Origin: Denitrobaculum sp965225735
GTDB lineage: Bacteria; Pseudomonadota; Alphaproteobacteria; Kiloniellales; Kiloniellaceae
NCBI GenBank assembly: GCA_965225735.1
Contig: CBDDBN010000024.1
Location: forward strand, 1 to 64,000
DNA length: 64,000 nucleotides
Reading direction: 5' to 3'
A program made the translations under genes and the position numbers. How positions within the stretch are numbered: position 1 is the first letter of the stretch; each line of letters begins with the position of its first letter. Below the pieces are notes generated by a model. That model did not search any database, had not been told where the DNA came from, and saw only the letters and a list, made by a program, of their open reading frames with translations. Below, piece by piece: positions 8,872-19,942 of this stretch.

Positions 8872-10662
8872 TCAGGCTTCGCCGCGTTCTTCCGCACGCG
8901 CCTGGTTCAAGGCCCGATGATACGCGAGCATGACTTCATGTTCATGGGCGACGCCGCACATGATCATAGAGGTAGCGTCCTCGACGATCGGGACATGAAC
9001 CTCACCGGTCGAGCCATAGACCTTCACGGCAGTCTCCAGGTCGTCGTGCCGCTTGAGCACGACCGGATGAGGGCGGGCTACGTTGATGGCCGTCCATTCC
9101 GCGTCGTGACAGGTATCGAAGGCGGCTTCGTGAAGGTCCGAGAATGTGATGGTGCCAACCAACGCTCCCTTCTCGTCAATGACGAAGAGTTCGCCCCAGG
9201 GTGCCTCCTGCAGGCGTTCACGCACGGTCGGCAGATCGGTGTCCGGGTTGACGATTTCGTAGGTGCCGTCCAGGACGGTCCCGACCTTAATGGAGCGTAG
9301 CAGTCCGAGTTCCTGTCCGCCCTTGATGACGATACCGCGCCGCTCCAACTGCCAGGCGAAGAAAGAGCGCCCGAAGGCTTGATGCGTGATAATGCTGGCG
9401 ATGGCAGTCGCGACCATTACGCCGATTGTCAGCGTGTAGTCGTTGGTCAGCTCGAAGATCATCAGGATCGTCGAAATCGGTGCGCCGAGCACCGCACCCG
9501 CAACCGCGCCCATACCGATCATGGTGTAAGCGCCGTGTCCCGAGGAGAGCTCCGGAAAAACGGAAGTGGCGATGACACCGAAAGCACCCCCGACCATGGC
9601 GCCGATAAAGAGCGAGGGCGAAAAGACGCCGCCGCCGAAGCGGCAGCCCAGAGAGATCGCCGTCGCCGCCGTTTTGACCGCGACCAGCGCGATGAGCAGC
9701 CAGAGTTCGTAGCGTGCCGATAGCGCCGCGTCCGTCGCTTCGTATCCGACACCCAGAACATGGGGAAAAGCAATCGCGATTGCGCCGACCACCAGGCCGC
9801 CCGCTGCCGGCTGAGCCCATACGGGAAGTCCGATCCGTTGAACCACATCTTCGGTGAACATGACCGAGCGCATGAAAAGCACCGCCGCCGCCGCTGACAC
9901 GATGCCGAGCAAGGCAAAGGCCGGAAACTCCCAAAACGAGACGATGGTCCAGGTCTCTGGGAGGATAAACGCAGGAAAGTCGCCGTAGTTCATGCGGCTC
10001 ACAATCGTGCCAACGACCGAGGCGATCACAATCGGCGCAAACGCCGAAATGGCGTAGTGGCCGACCACAACCTCCAGCGCAAAGAAGGTCCCGGCGATCG
10101 GCGCGTTAAAGGAAGCGGCCACCGCGGCAGCGACGCCACACCCGAGCAAGGTCCGCGAAAGGGAACGCCCAAGATGCAAACGCTTCGACACCCAGGCACC
10201 CAAGCTCGCCCCCAGATGCACGATAGGACCTTCACGACCGACCGAAGCGCCAACTCCAATGGAGGCCGCACTGATAACCGCGGACTTGATGCCGAGCGTT
10301 AGAGACATGCGCCCACCACGCAGAGCAGAGGACTCAATGACATGCGCCACGCCTTGCGCTCGGCGTTCGGGCATAAAGAAATGAATGAAGAGACCGATGA
10401 CCAAGCCACCGGCGGCCGGGACGAGAAGAATCTGCCACCAGGGAAGCTGCGCGGCCAGGCTTGCGACCTTTTCGCTGGAAAAGCCGTAACCCAATTCCTG
10501 CACTAGACCAATACCGGCGCGAAAGGCAATTTCCGCAAGCCCAGCCGCGACGCCAATCACCAAAGCCAGCACGGAAAGAATAACCTGGTCGTTCCGGCCA
10601 AACTTCTTGAGAGAACTGACGGCGCTTTTGAGGGAGATTTTTTGTGGCTTTTCTTCGGCCAT
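8872..10662 (-). CDS. CLC-type chloride channel/transporter with CBS pair
   Basis: A 596-residue inner-membrane protein with about ten to twelve membrane segments (roughly 30-430) followed by two cytosolic CBS domains (about 460-590). The CLC selectivity motifs GREGPIVHLG and GGGVFSPSLFIGA are present, while the first motif (GSGIP in classic members) is replaced by a GVAHV sequence, as in several bacterial CLC branches. It probably conducts or exchanges Cl- or another small anion, and the CBS pair suggests nucleotide-sensitive gating. The start was set at ATG 10662, giving MAEEKPQK; the longer frame adds 13 unlikely residues. Confidence 0.9.
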   Translation of the reverse strand: MAEEKPQKISLKSAVSSLKKFGRNDQVILSVLALVIGVAAGLAEIAFRAGIGLVQELGYGFSSEKVASLAAQLPWWQILLVPAAGGLVIGLFIHFFMPERRAQGVAHVIESSALRGGRMSLTLGIKSAVISAASIGVGASVGREGPIVHLGASLGAWVSKRLHLGRSLSRTLLGCGVAAAVAASFNAPIAGTFFALEVVVGHYAISAFAPIVIASVVGTIVSRMNYGDFPAFILPETWTIVSFWEFPAFALLGIVSAAAAVLFMRSVMFTEDVVQRIGLPVWAQPAAGGLVVGAIAIAFPHVLGVGYEATDAALSARYELWLLIALVAVKTAATAISLGCRFGGGVFSPSLFIGAMVGGAFGVIATSVFPELSSGHGAYTMIGMGAVAGAVLGAPISTILMIFELTNDYTLTIGVMVATAIASIITHQAFGRSFFAWQLERRGIVIKGGQELGLLRSIKVGTVLDGTYEIVNPDTDLPTVRERLQEAPWGELFVIDEKGALVGTITFSDLHEAAFDTCHDAEWTAINVARPHPVVLKRHDDLETAVKVYGSTGEVHVPIVEDATSMIMCGVAHEHEVMLAYHRALNQARAEERGEA

Positions 10663-10847
10663 AGGGCTGTCCTTGCACCAATACTTAAAGCATAAGTGCA
10701 AGTGCGTTAAGCCCCTGTTGCGCAGAAACGAAATTTTGATGCCGCCGCTTTGGGTTTTGGCGAAAGCCCTGTAGGCTCGATCTCGAGTCCCGGGCGGTCG
10801 CTACTCCCTTCATTCGCCCGACATCAAGCAACCTCGAGGCATTGGGA

Positions 10848-11336
10848 ATGACAGATTTAAGCGTGCGCTTGGCGCAAGCGGACGATACAGCCACCATTCT
10901 TGGCTTAATCAAAGCGCTCGCGGCTTTCGAAGACCTTAGCGACCAGGTCCGCGCGACGGAAGCCGACATCCTGCGCGATGGCTTCGGTCAAACCCCGCGT
11001 TTCGAGTGCCTGATCGCCGAGCACCAGGGGGAAGCGATCGGCTTCGCGCTGTTCTTCCATAGCTACTCCACCTTCGAGGGCCGCAGCGGACTCTACCTGG
11101 AAGACCTCTTTGTTTTAGAGCAGGCGCGCGGCCTCGGCGCCGGGTGCGCCCTGTTACAGACTCTGGCGCGACTGGCTCGGGACCGGAACTGCGCTCGGCT
11201 TGAGCTCTCGGTGCTGCACTGGAACCCTGCCCGCGATTTCTATCACCGGCTCGGATTTCAGCATAAAGAGGAGTGGCTGCCTTACCGCCTGGACGGCGAC
11301 GCTCTGCGCTCCCTGGCAGAAGAGAGCCCAGAATAG
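10848..11336 (+). CDS. GNAT family N-acetyltransferase
   Basis: A 162-residue acetyl-CoA-dependent transferase covering one GNAT fold. The pyrophosphate-binding motif appears as QARGLGAGCALLQTLARLA (about 94-112), preceded by the beta-4 strand GLYLEDLFVL. The C-terminal motif WNPARDFYHRLGF is shared with spermidine/spermine-type and other small-molecule acetyltransferases, but the substrate is unknown. ATG 10848 with GAGG about 9 bases upstream is preferred over the TTG six bases earlier. Confidence 0.88.
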   Translation: MTDLSVRLAQADDTATILGLIKALAAFEDLSDQVRATEADILRDGFGQTPRFECLIAEHQGEAIGFALFFHSYSTFEGRSGLYLEDLFVLEQARGLGAGCALLQTLARLARDRNCARLELSVLHWNPARDFYHRLGFQHKEEWLPYRLDGDALRSLAEESPE

Positions 11337-11367
11337 GAACTGTGGGGTTTCAGCCTACGGCGAGCAG

Positions 11368-11889
11368 TCAATTGCAGCGCCCGATGGATCCCTCGGCACA
11401 AATTTTGGTGCCCGTGGTCCAGGTCGCGCCCGAGAGGTCGGCACGCGCGAGGTCGGCCCCTTGCAGGCGCGCGTTCGACAAGTCGGCACCGCGCAGGTCT
11501 GCCCGAAATAGCCGTGCCCGCCGCAGGTCACTTCCGGCGAAAGAGGCATCGCGCAAATCCGCCTTGGTGAAGTCGGCTTCCGAAAGCTTGGCGGCTTCGA
11601 ACTTTACCCCGGTCATAACAGCGTTGACGAACTTCGCCCGAAAGGCGTCGGCACCGCTAAGATCGCTCTTCATGAGACTGGCGCGAAAGAAGCTTGCATC
11701 CCGCAACTGCGCATCCCGAAGATCCACAGCGTTGAGATCCTGGCTGTCGAATAGGCAGCGCTTCCAGTTCACGCCCTGTTCCGGAGGGTCGGTACAGGCC
11801 GCATGAGCGAAAGATGGAGTGAAAAACAGGCAGGAGAAGAGCGCCAGTTTCAGAATGCAATTTGATTTCATCTGCATAGATTTGGCCAT
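11368..11889 (-). CDS. Exported pentapeptide-repeat protein
   Basis: About 173 residues. The first part is a Sec signal peptide (LALFSCLFFTPSFAHAA just before the mature start). The remainder is mostly pentapeptide repeats of the A(D/N)Lxx type: DLRDAQLRDASFFRASL, then ADFTKADLRDASFAGSDLRRARLFRADLRGADL and ARLQGADLARADL. Such repeats fold into a right-handed four-sided beta-helix. Cysteines near the mature N terminus and in the tail (TGTKICAEGSIGRC) could form disulphides. The function is unknown. The start is uncertain among ATGs at 11889, 11877 and 11871; all retain the signal peptide. Confidence 0.8.
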   Translation of the reverse strand: MAKSMQMKSNCILKLALFSCLFFTPSFAHAACTDPPEQGVNWKRCLFDSQDLNAVDLRDAQLRDASFFRASLMKSDLSGADAFRAKFVNAVMTGVKFEAAKLSEADFTKADLRDASFAGSDLRRARLFRADLRGADLSNARLQGADLARADLSGATWTTGTKICAEGSIGRCN

Positions 11890-11961
11890 CTTGAGCGCGA
11901 CGGCAACGGGAAATGTCAAAAATAAGTTCTCAAGCCCTGCCACACTGCGGACACAAAGGCG

Positions 11962-12453
11962 TTATCGCTGCATCGACGGACCATGGACCGCCTGACCGAC
12001 CTCTTGCGGCAACTCCAGATCACGGTGTTTCTCCCATAACGCCGCCAAACGTGTCTGAATCCAGTCCGGCATCGGGGCCACGCGCCGGCTTTTCAGATCG
12101 ACATGCAGGCTGAGCCATTCCGAGGTCGCGGCCAGATAACCATCCGTTGCGTGATACATCCGATGAAAAAACCGCAACCGCTTGGAGTCGTAAGCGATGA
12201 GTTGCGTGGTGAAACGTAACGGATCCGCCTCGAGCACTTCGCGCTGATAGGTGACATAAGACTCCACAGCAAAGGTCGAGCCCGCCGTGGTCCGGCGATA
12301 ATCCGCATCGAGACCGAGGTAATCATAGAAGGCGTCGGTCGCGTGATCGAACGCAAGGACGTAGTAGGCAACATTCATGTGCCCGTTGTAGTCGATCCAT
12401 TCCGGCAGCACCTCTGCGCGGTGCTGATCGAAAGGCGCATAAATCTCCATCAA
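11962..12453 (-). CDS. Hotdog-fold acyl-CoA thioesterase (4HBT/YbgC type)
   Basis: A 163-residue single hotdog domain. The N-terminal motif EWIDYNGHMNVAYYVLAFDHATD carries the Asp and the Asn-Gly-His-Met of the 4-hydroxybenzoyl-CoA thioesterase family active site. The sequence most resembles the stand-alone thioesterases related to the domain fused to carnitine 3-dehydrogenase, which act on betainyl-CoA, but no carnitine genes lie nearby. The acyl-CoA substrate is therefore open. ATG codons at 12453 and 12450 are both possible starts. Confidence 0.8.
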   Translation of the reverse strand: MMEIYAPFDQHRAEVLPEWIDYNGHMNVAYYVLAFDHATDAFYDYLGLDADYRRTTAGSTFAVESYVTYQREVLEADPLRFTTQLIAYDSKRLRFFHRMYHATDGYLAATSEWLSLHVDLKSRRVAPMPDWIQTRLAALWEKHRDLELPQEVGQAVHGPSMQR

Positions 12454-12643
12454 CTAAATTCCCGAGCTCTTTGGCCACACAGCGCGTGAACAGAAATACT
12501 CTTACCGGATGGCGGGCATCCCAAAAGCGGCTGAACGCTAAACGCATAGCCGCTCCGCAAGATAGTGCATTGGCTAAAGACGACAAAGCCGTTAGCGTCG
12601 ATCCCTTCACCTACCGGGGTTGGCATCTCATGAACGACACATA

Positions 12644-13597
12644 ATGGTGCGGCTCCTCACACTCTTGGGGCGGCATGCGACACAGGTCCTTTTTATCGGC
12701 GTTTTCATCGGGTTAGCACTCCCCGGCCTCGCCGAACTCTTTCGCCCCCTTCTGGCGCCGGCTGTCATAATTCTGCTGTTCGCAGCCCTTCTGCGTGTGG
12801 ATTGGGCAGCCATGATCGCTTACATGCGCCAGCCGACACTCGCCGGCCTGCTGACCCTATGGCTGCTGATCGTCTCTCCGGTCATTACCTGGGTGCTTCT
12901 TGACTGGGTTCCGATCCCGGAGTCGCTCGGCGCAGCAGTGGTTCTGATGGCGGCTGCGCCCCCAATCCTCGGCTCCGCATCGATCGCCATGATTCTTGGC
13001 TTAGACGGCGCCCTTGTGGTCGTGGGCGCACTGCTGGCCACACTTTTGACCCCTCTGACCGTGCCGCCACTGGCCCTGCAGCTGCTTGGGATACAACTGG
13101 ACATCGGCCTGGGCGCCTTTATGGCCAGGTTGGGGTTCGTTGTCGTTATCGCTTTTGCAGCGGCAGTAGTGGTCAGACGATTTGTATCGGCGGAGGCCCT
13201 TGCCGCCCGCGCACAGCTCTTGGACGGTATTGTCGTCGCCGTGATGCTGATTTTCGCTGTCGCGATCATGGCCGGCGTCACCGATGCGATCTTTGCACGT
13301 CCTGAAACCGTCGCGTTGTGGACGCTCGCCGCCTTCATCGCGAATCCTCTGCTTCAGCTGTTCGGCATTGTCGCCTTTTCCTGGCTCGGCCTGCGCAAAG
13401 CGCTCAGCATCGGACTACTCAGCGGGAACTGTAATATGGGCTTGTTACTGGCCGCATTACCCGCGGAAAAAGATGCGGACGTCTTGCTCTTTTTCGCGAT
13501 CGCTCAACTCCCTATGTATATGTTGCCGGTGGTTATGGTGCCTTTGTATAAGCGCCTGCTAGACCGGAATGCGCATACAACCGGGAATCTTGGTTAA
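12644..13597 (+). CDS. Bile acid:sodium symporter (BASS) family transporter
   Basis: A 317-residue, very hydrophobic protein with about nine or ten membrane segments and almost no soluble loops. The paired-helix pattern and motifs AAPPILGSASIAMILGLD and GLLSGNCNMGLLLAALP match the BASS/ArsB-like fold, in which the two crossed helices bind the substrate. Bacterial members import small organic acids or related solutes with Na+; this one's substrate is unknown. The start is uncertain. ATG 12644 was chosen because no good ribosome site supports the TTG at 12620. Confidence 0.8.
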   Translation: MVRLLTLLGRHATQVLFIGVFIGLALPGLAELFRPLLAPAVIILLFAALLRVDWAAMIAYMRQPTLAGLLTLWLLIVSPVITWVLLDWVPIPESLGAAVVLMAAAPPILGSASIAMILGLDGALVVVGALLATLLTPLTVPPLALQLLGIQLDIGLGAFMARLGFVVVIAFAAAVVVRRFVSAEALAARAQLLDGIVVAVMLIFAVAIMAGVTDAIFARPETVALWTLAAFIANPLLQLFGIVAFSWLGLRKALSIGLLSGNCNMGLLLAALPAEKDADVLLFFAIAQLPMYMLPVVMVPLYKRLLDRNAHTTGNLG

Positions 13598-13880
13598 AGT
13601 GAGATTAAATCCTGCGTCATAAATGCAACAGTGGTGCAATTTGACGACAGTCTAAATTTTGTGACCTCTAGCCTTTCCCTGCTCGGTGTGATACCCACTT
13701 TGCCGGAGACTGGGCGTAAGAAGAACTGCTTCAGGTTGGTGGAGTCGCGGTATCTTTTCGCAGGTTCGGCGACTTCCTCGAAGTTCGTAAGCCAATGTTA
13801 AAACTGTCTGGATATTAATGCTTCCGGGCAATGTAAGGTGGTATTTTGTTCTGGTTTGGTATGATTCGGGGCGGTTTATC

Positions 13881-14741
13881 GTGATTCCTCAGATAGTTAA
13901 GCTTCTTTTCCCTCAGGTATCGGGCAAGATACTGGGGGGCTTAGCTGTTTTGCTGATCGTTTCAGGCTGCGCGAGCGCGCCAAAGACGACAGACGATCAG
14001 TGGGCGCAGAGCGATAGCGCGTCAGACGCTGAAGAAGTCTCTGACAACGATCCGGTTGAACTGCTCAACCGCTTCGTCTTCGCCTTCAATGACGCCCTTG
14101 ACGTTACCCTCTTCCAACCGGCATCGGCGTTTTATCGTTTTGCTCTACCGGAAGAGGTACGGGATTCCGTGCGCAACTTCATGCGCAATATCTCCTCGCC
14201 GGTCATTCTCGCCAACGATCTTCTGCAGGGAGAATGGGAGCGCGCCGAGGCGACCACTACGCGCTTTTTCGTAAATTCGACCATCGGCGTCGCTGGCCTG
14301 TTCGATGTCGCGAAGGACATGGGCTACGAGTACCATGACGAAGACTTCGGTCAGACGCTTGCGACCTATGGCACTGGTGAAGGTGCCTATCTGGTCCTTC
14401 CGATTATCGGACCCTCGTCGGTGCGTGACACCGCGGGCCTCGTAGTCGATAGCCTTCTGGATCCGCTGACCTACATCCTGTCGACTGAAGCGGCATTAGG
14501 TCGTCGTGCCATCTCGAGCATCGATACCCGCTCGCGCAACATCGAAGTCGTCGAAGAGATCAAACGGGATTCCATTGATTACTACGCACGTGTCCGCTCG
14601 CTCTATCGCCAGCGTCGCGCGAGCGAAATCTCGAACGGGGCTGAGGAAGACGATTTCCTACGCCCGGGTCTGACTTTCCTGCCTCAGGGCAATGCGCAAA
14701 TCGGCAAACTGCCTGCGGGCGAGGTCCCGCTGAGCGAGTAA
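13881..14741 (+). CDS. mlaA: MlaA (VacJ) outer-membrane lipoprotein
   Basis: A 286-residue lipoprotein of the Mla pathway, which removes misplaced phospholipids from the outer leaflet of the outer membrane. The signal peptide ends at lipobox VSGC, giving lipidated Cys30. The core carries the MlaA family signatures DPVELLNRFVFAFND, VRNFMRNISSPV and DFGQTLATYGTGEGAYLVLPIIGPSSVRD. GTG 13881 with GGGGCGG about 6 bases upstream gives a normal signal peptide; an in-frame ATG at 13818 would add 21 residues. The mlaC gene starts five bases after the stop, so the two are co-transcribed. Confidence 0.92.
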   Translation: MIPQIVKLLFPQVSGKILGGLAVLLIVSGCASAPKTTDDQWAQSDSASDAEEVSDNDPVELLNRFVFAFNDALDVTLFQPASAFYRFALPEEVRDSVRNFMRNISSPVILANDLLQGEWERAEATTTRFFVNSTIGVAGLFDVAKDMGYEYHDEDFGQTLATYGTGEGAYLVLPIIGPSSVRDTAGLVVDSLLDPLTYILSTEAALGRRAISSIDTRSRNIEVVEEIKRDSIDYYARVRSLYRQRRASEISNGAEEDDFLRPGLTFLPQGNAQIGKLPAGEVPLSE

Positions 14742-14745
14742 GCAC

Positions 14746-15390
14746 ATGCAGTTCTCACGACGTAAACTTCTCTCCCTTGCCGCTGCGGCAGGCTTGAGCC
14801 TGCAGAGCTTAATGCTGTCAGGCAGTGCCGTTTCGGCATCGGATGATGCCGGCGCCTTTGTTCTTTCCCTGAAGAACGAAGCAGTTGAACAATTGGGAAG
14901 TGCCGGGAGCGATAAAGCGCTGAAAGAAAAGCGTTTCAGGATACTTCTGACAGAAAATTTTGAAGTCGAGGACATCGGCAAATTCGTCATTGGCCGCTAC
15001 TGGCGGCGCACTTCGGACGCCGACCGCGAAGCATTTCTTGTTGTATTCGAAGATGTCCTGGTTCAGCGCTTTCTGCCTCTCTTCGACGATTACGTCGACC
15101 GCAGCTTCAGCGTCGATTCCGTCCGCGCCGACAGCAAGCGGCCGGAATTCAGCACTGTCATCTCCCGCGTCAGTCAGCCTCAAGGTGGTGCTGACGCCCA
15201 AGTGCTCTGGCGCGTTCGTGAAGACGGCGGAAAGTTCCAGATCTCCGACGTAAAAGCGGAAGGTATAAGCCTCCGTATCACCTATCAGTCGGAATACGCA
15301 TCCTTTTTGAAGAACAACAGCGGCGATGTCGAAAAACTGACCAAGCTGTTGCGCCGGAAGGTCAAAGCAGGCGCCTTCGCGCCGAAGTAA
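14746..15390 (+). CDS. mlaC: MlaC-type periplasmic phospholipid-binding protein
   Basis: A 214-residue protein of the Ttg2D/MlaC family, which shuttles phospholipid across the periplasm between MlaA and the inner-membrane MlaFEDB complex. The N terminus MQFSRRKLLSLAAAAG has a twin-arginine-like signal sequence. Core motifs include FRILLTENFEVEDIGKFVIGRYWR and a C-terminal ISLRITYQSEYASFL. It follows mlaA by five bases. No mlaF, mlaE, mlaD or mlaB lies in this window, so the ABC complex must be elsewhere. Confidence 0.92.
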   Translation: MQFSRRKLLSLAAAAGLSLQSLMLSGSAVSASDDAGAFVLSLKNEAVEQLGSAGSDKALKEKRFRILLTENFEVEDIGKFVIGRYWRRTSDADREAFLVVFEDVLVQRFLPLFDDYVDRSFSVDSVRADSKRPEFSTVISRVSQPQGGADAQVLWRVREDGGKFQISDVKAEGISLRITYQSEYASFLKNNSGDVEKLTKLLRRKVKAGAFAPK

Positions 15391-15450
15391 CCGCTTCTCG
15401 TCTGATCTCAGTTACGCGCTCAGCCGGTTCGTTTCCGCTAGCCCTCAGGC

Positions 15451-16629
15451 CTAGCTCGACAGCGATGCGATAGCGGCCTGGGTGCCTCCCTTGCCATGTG
15501 GAATGCCGCAGAGCGCCAGGCTGCTCTCGACGCTGCCGAGTGCTCCCAGGATCATGGGCTCGTTCAGATACCCCATGTGGCCGATCCGAAAAGCGCGGCC
15601 GCTCAAACGACCGTAGCCTGCGCCGAGCGAGACGTTAAAACGCGAGTCACAGGTTTTCCGCAATTCATCGGCGTCATAACGCTCGTCAACCAGGATCGTG
15701 GTGACGGAATTTGCCCGCTCGGCCGGTTCAATGGCGTTAAAGGAGATCGCGCCCGCTTCGCTCCAAACTTCGACTGCGCTGCGCACCGCTCTAGCCAGGC
15801 GATCATGACGGGTAATGATGGCATCCAGCCCCTCTTCGGAGACCATGTCCAATGCCTCACGCAGAGCAAAAAGTTGATGCTCGGGTGCTGTGCCGCAGAA
15901 GTGAGAATAGAACTCACGGCCGTGACGCCGCTGCCAATCCCAATAGCTCCTTGGCAGTGTCGCAGTCTCTGCCGCCTTCATCGCCTTTTGACTGACAGCA
16001 TTGAACGCCAGGCCAGGCGGCTGCATAAGGCCCTTTTGCGATGCTGCCACGGCGACATCGACACCCCAGGCATCGAACTCGAAAGGAACGGTCGCCAGCG
16101 CCGCGATGGTGTCGACCAGCAGCAATGCCGGATGTCCGGCCTCGTCTAATGCCTTTCGGACAGCAGGGATATCGCTGATCACAGAGGTCGCGGTGTCTGT
16201 GTGAACCAACAGAACGGCTTTGATCTCATGGTTCCGATCAGCGCGCAGGCGTTCTGCGATCATCTCAGGGTCCACAGCACGCCGCCAATCGGCCTCGACG
16301 TACTCAGGCTTCAAGTGGAGTGACTCCGCCATGGCTGACCAGTTGAACGAAAAGTGGCCGGTCTCCGGAACCAAGACCTTGTCGCCTGCCGACAGAACGT
16401 TGACCAGAGCAGCCTCCCAGCCGCCATGCCCGTTCGATGAGTAAATATAGACCCTGCCCTCCTCGGCCCTGAAAACCTTCTCCAGGTCGCCGAAACAACT
16501 TAACGCCATGGCCATGAAGTCAGCGTCGTTCAGATCGACCGCCGGACGCATCATTGCGCGGAGGATGCGGTCAGGAATATTGGTAGGTCCAGGTGTATGA
16601 AGAAAATTTCGACCGCTCTGAATCGTCAT
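15451..16629 (-). CDS. PLP-dependent serine/alanine-glyoxylate aminotransferase family protein
   Basis: A 392-residue class V aminotransferase. The substrate-loop motif HTPGPTNIPDR lies at 11-21 and the PLP Lys199 in VAASQKGLMQPPG. The Asp that contacts the PLP nitrogen is in LLVDTIAALATV. The family moves an amino group onto glyoxylate from serine, alanine or aspartate. The purine-pathway enzyme PucG (ureidoglycine-glyoxylate aminotransferase) is a close relative and cannot be excluded, given the purine operon about 6 kb away. ATG 16629 has an AGAGGA site at the right distance; an upstream ATG at 16635 does not. It lies convergent with mlaC. Confidence 0.88.
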   Translation of the reverse strand: MTIQSGRNFLHTPGPTNIPDRILRAMMRPAVDLNDADFMAMALSCFGDLEKVFRAEEGRVYIYSSNGHGGWEAALVNVLSAGDKVLVPETGHFSFNWSAMAESLHLKPEYVEADWRRAVDPEMIAERLRADRNHEIKAVLLVHTDTATSVISDIPAVRKALDEAGHPALLLVDTIAALATVPFEFDAWGVDVAVAASQKGLMQPPGLAFNAVSQKAMKAAETATLPRSYWDWQRRHGREFYSHFCGTAPEHQLFALREALDMVSEEGLDAIITRHDRLARAVRSAVEVWSEAGAISFNAIEPAERANSVTTILVDERYDADELRKTCDSRFNVSLGAGYGRLSGRAFRIGHMGYLNEPMILGALGSVESSLALCGIPHGKGGTQAAIASLSS

Positions 16630-16918
16630 GATCATCCTCTGTCCGCCAAACAAGGCATCGCTCAGCAAGTACCCCGGTCACGGATTGGGGCCGTGGCTAT
16701 CGGATTCGCCACGTCGCCTGTTACTAAGTCGGAGGCCGTCGCGCCGGATCGGCACGCTGTATCCGTTATTGACCGTTTGGTCAGCGAATACAAGCCCGGA
16801 GACCAGGATCACACGAGGATATGAAGGGATGATTTCGAACGGCTAGAGCCGTGACGAGATGCGCGGCGAAGCGTCCCCGTCAGGGGCGGGCGCTCCCACG
16901 CTAAGTCAAACGAGATGG

Positions 16919-17167
16919 TCAGCAGCCTGGCTCCGTCGCCGCTCGCTTTCTCTTCAGCGCCCAGAAGAAGGTCGCAACCGTACTGCGCAAGACTGCCATC
17001 AGATTGCCGAGACGGCCTCGCTCATCAGTCTTGCCTTCCACGCTAACACATCCCAGATGGATCCGCTCCACCTCACTCAAATGCGCAACCAGGGCCAGAT
17101 CCTCGTATGGCAGGCGCGCTTGCCGCGCCAATGCCGGAGAATGGGCCAATTCAGTCATATTAATCAT
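16919..17167 (-). CDS. Possible small protein upstream of the LysR gene
   Basis: An 82-residue open frame, divergent from the LysR regulator, that I do not recognise. It begins near MTELAHSPALARQARLPYEDLALVAHLSEVER and ends with a basic Lys/Arg tail. A GATGAG element about 9 bases before ATG 17167 supports the start; MTEL at 17158 is an alternative. The position, with its 5' end facing a divergently transcribed regulator, is what one expects of a LysR target, but the frame is short and may not be expressed. Confidence 0.35.
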   Translation of the reverse strand: MINMTELAHSPALARQARLPYEDLALVAHLSEVERIHLGCVSVEGKTDERGRLGNLMAVLRSTVATFFWALKRKRAATEPGC

Positions 17168-17193
17168 CGAATTTTTCTCATCTATATTTCGAT
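17166..17193. promoter_or_regulatory. Inverted repeat in the LysR divergent promoter region
   Basis: ATCGAA (17166-17171) and TTCGAT (17188-17193) form a 6-bp inverted repeat with a 16-base AT-rich spacer, 56 bases before the LysR start. The layout is wider than the classic T-N11-A LysR box, so this is only a weak operator candidate. Confidence 0.3.
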
Positions 17194-17248
17194 AAGCAGC
17201 TTCTCTATATTCATTAAATCAATTTGATAACGGGGAATCGCAAGCGAT

Positions 17249-18259
17249 ATGAATTCCTCTATAGACGAGAAAAATTCCACTGAAACTGCTTGGGCGAGAC
17301 CCGACCGGCCCTTGCCGTCGCTCAATGCTCTCAGAGCTTTCGAAGCCGCGGGTCGACACCTGAGCTTTAAGGCAGCGGCAGAGGAGTTGAGCGTCAGCCC
17401 GAGTGCCATCGGCCACCTGATTTCAGGCCTCGAGAGTTACTTCGGTGCCAAGCTCTTCCACCGCCTGAACAGAACGGTGAATTTAACGCGGGAGGGACAA
17501 CTTCTTCTTCCCGGCCTCACATCTGGCTTCCGACGCCTGACATCGACGGTCAACGAGTTTCAGCACCGAGACCGGAAGGCCCCTCTTGTTGTCTCGGTCG
17601 AGCCTTACTTTGCGACCAAATGGCTGATGCCGCGCTTGCCGGTGTTCCGCGCCGCCCATCCGGATATCGAAATCCGGATCGACCCCACGCATGCCATTGC
17701 CGACCTCCATCATGGAGACGCGGATATCGCTATCCGCTACGGCTCCGGCCGCTTCCCAGACCTGGAGATCGACACGCTCTATCCGAACCAGGAAATCGTC
17801 GCGGTCTGTAGTCCGGAGCTGCTCGATGGTCCCATTCCGCTGGAAAAGCCGGAAGACCTCGCTCTTCACACACTTATTCACCGACCGACCGAACCGACGC
17901 GCTACGATCTCTACTGGAAACGCTGGTTTCGCGCAGCCGGCCTGGACAAAGTGCATCAAAAGACCGCACTCGTGGTGGGTTTTGAGGACTTTGCCGTTCT
18001 GGCGGCGATCCAGGGTCAGGGCGTCACACTGGCGACCAGTTTGCTGGCGGCAGACGATCTTGCAGCAGGGCGACTGATAAAACTCTTCGACATCAGCTAT
18101 CGCACCCGCTTCGGTCACTATCTTGTCAGCACAGCGGATAAGTTAGGCAGCCCCAAGGTCGCAGCCTTTCGCAACTGGATCCTGGAGCTCGCCGCAATCG
18201 AACGCGACAGAGACGACTACAGCGTCTTGTCAGGACATGTTGAGGCCGAGAGCGTTTGA
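17249..18259 (+). CDS. LysR family transcriptional regulator (GcvA-like)
   Basis: A 336-residue regulator with an N-terminal winged helix-turn-helix (about 22-82: LPSLNALRAFEAAGRHLSFKAAAEELSVSPSAIGHLISGLE) and a type 2 periplasmic-binding-fold effector domain. The N-terminal sequence LNALRAFEAAGRHLSF and the effector-domain motif DIAIRYGSGRFP place it in the GcvA/AmpR branch. It is divergent from a small open frame. The glyoxylate aminotransferase gene lies beyond that frame on the same minus strand, so control of either is plausible but unproven. Confidence 0.88.
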   Translation: MNSSIDEKNSTETAWARPDRPLPSLNALRAFEAAGRHLSFKAAAEELSVSPSAIGHLISGLESYFGAKLFHRLNRTVNLTREGQLLLPGLTSGFRRLTSTVNEFQHRDRKAPLVVSVEPYFATKWLMPRLPVFRAAHPDIEIRIDPTHAIADLHHGDADIAIRYGSGRFPDLEIDTLYPNQEIVAVCSPELLDGPIPLEKPEDLALHTLIHRPTEPTRYDLYWKRWFRAAGLDKVHQKTALVVGFEDFAVLAAIQGQGVTLATSLLAADDLAAGRLIKLFDISYRTRFGHYLVSTADKLGSPKVAAFRNWILELAAIERDRDDYSVLSGHVEAESV

Positions 18260-18265
18260 ATTGAC

Positions 18266-19942
<1,677 letters not shown>

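Noticed and set aside
13594..13609. TTAA-N7-TTAAA, a near match to the CtrA box
   Set aside because: It overlaps the stop codon of the BASS gene and lies about 270 bases from the next start. The final C of the consensus is missing, so a chance match in AT-rich DNA is more likely.
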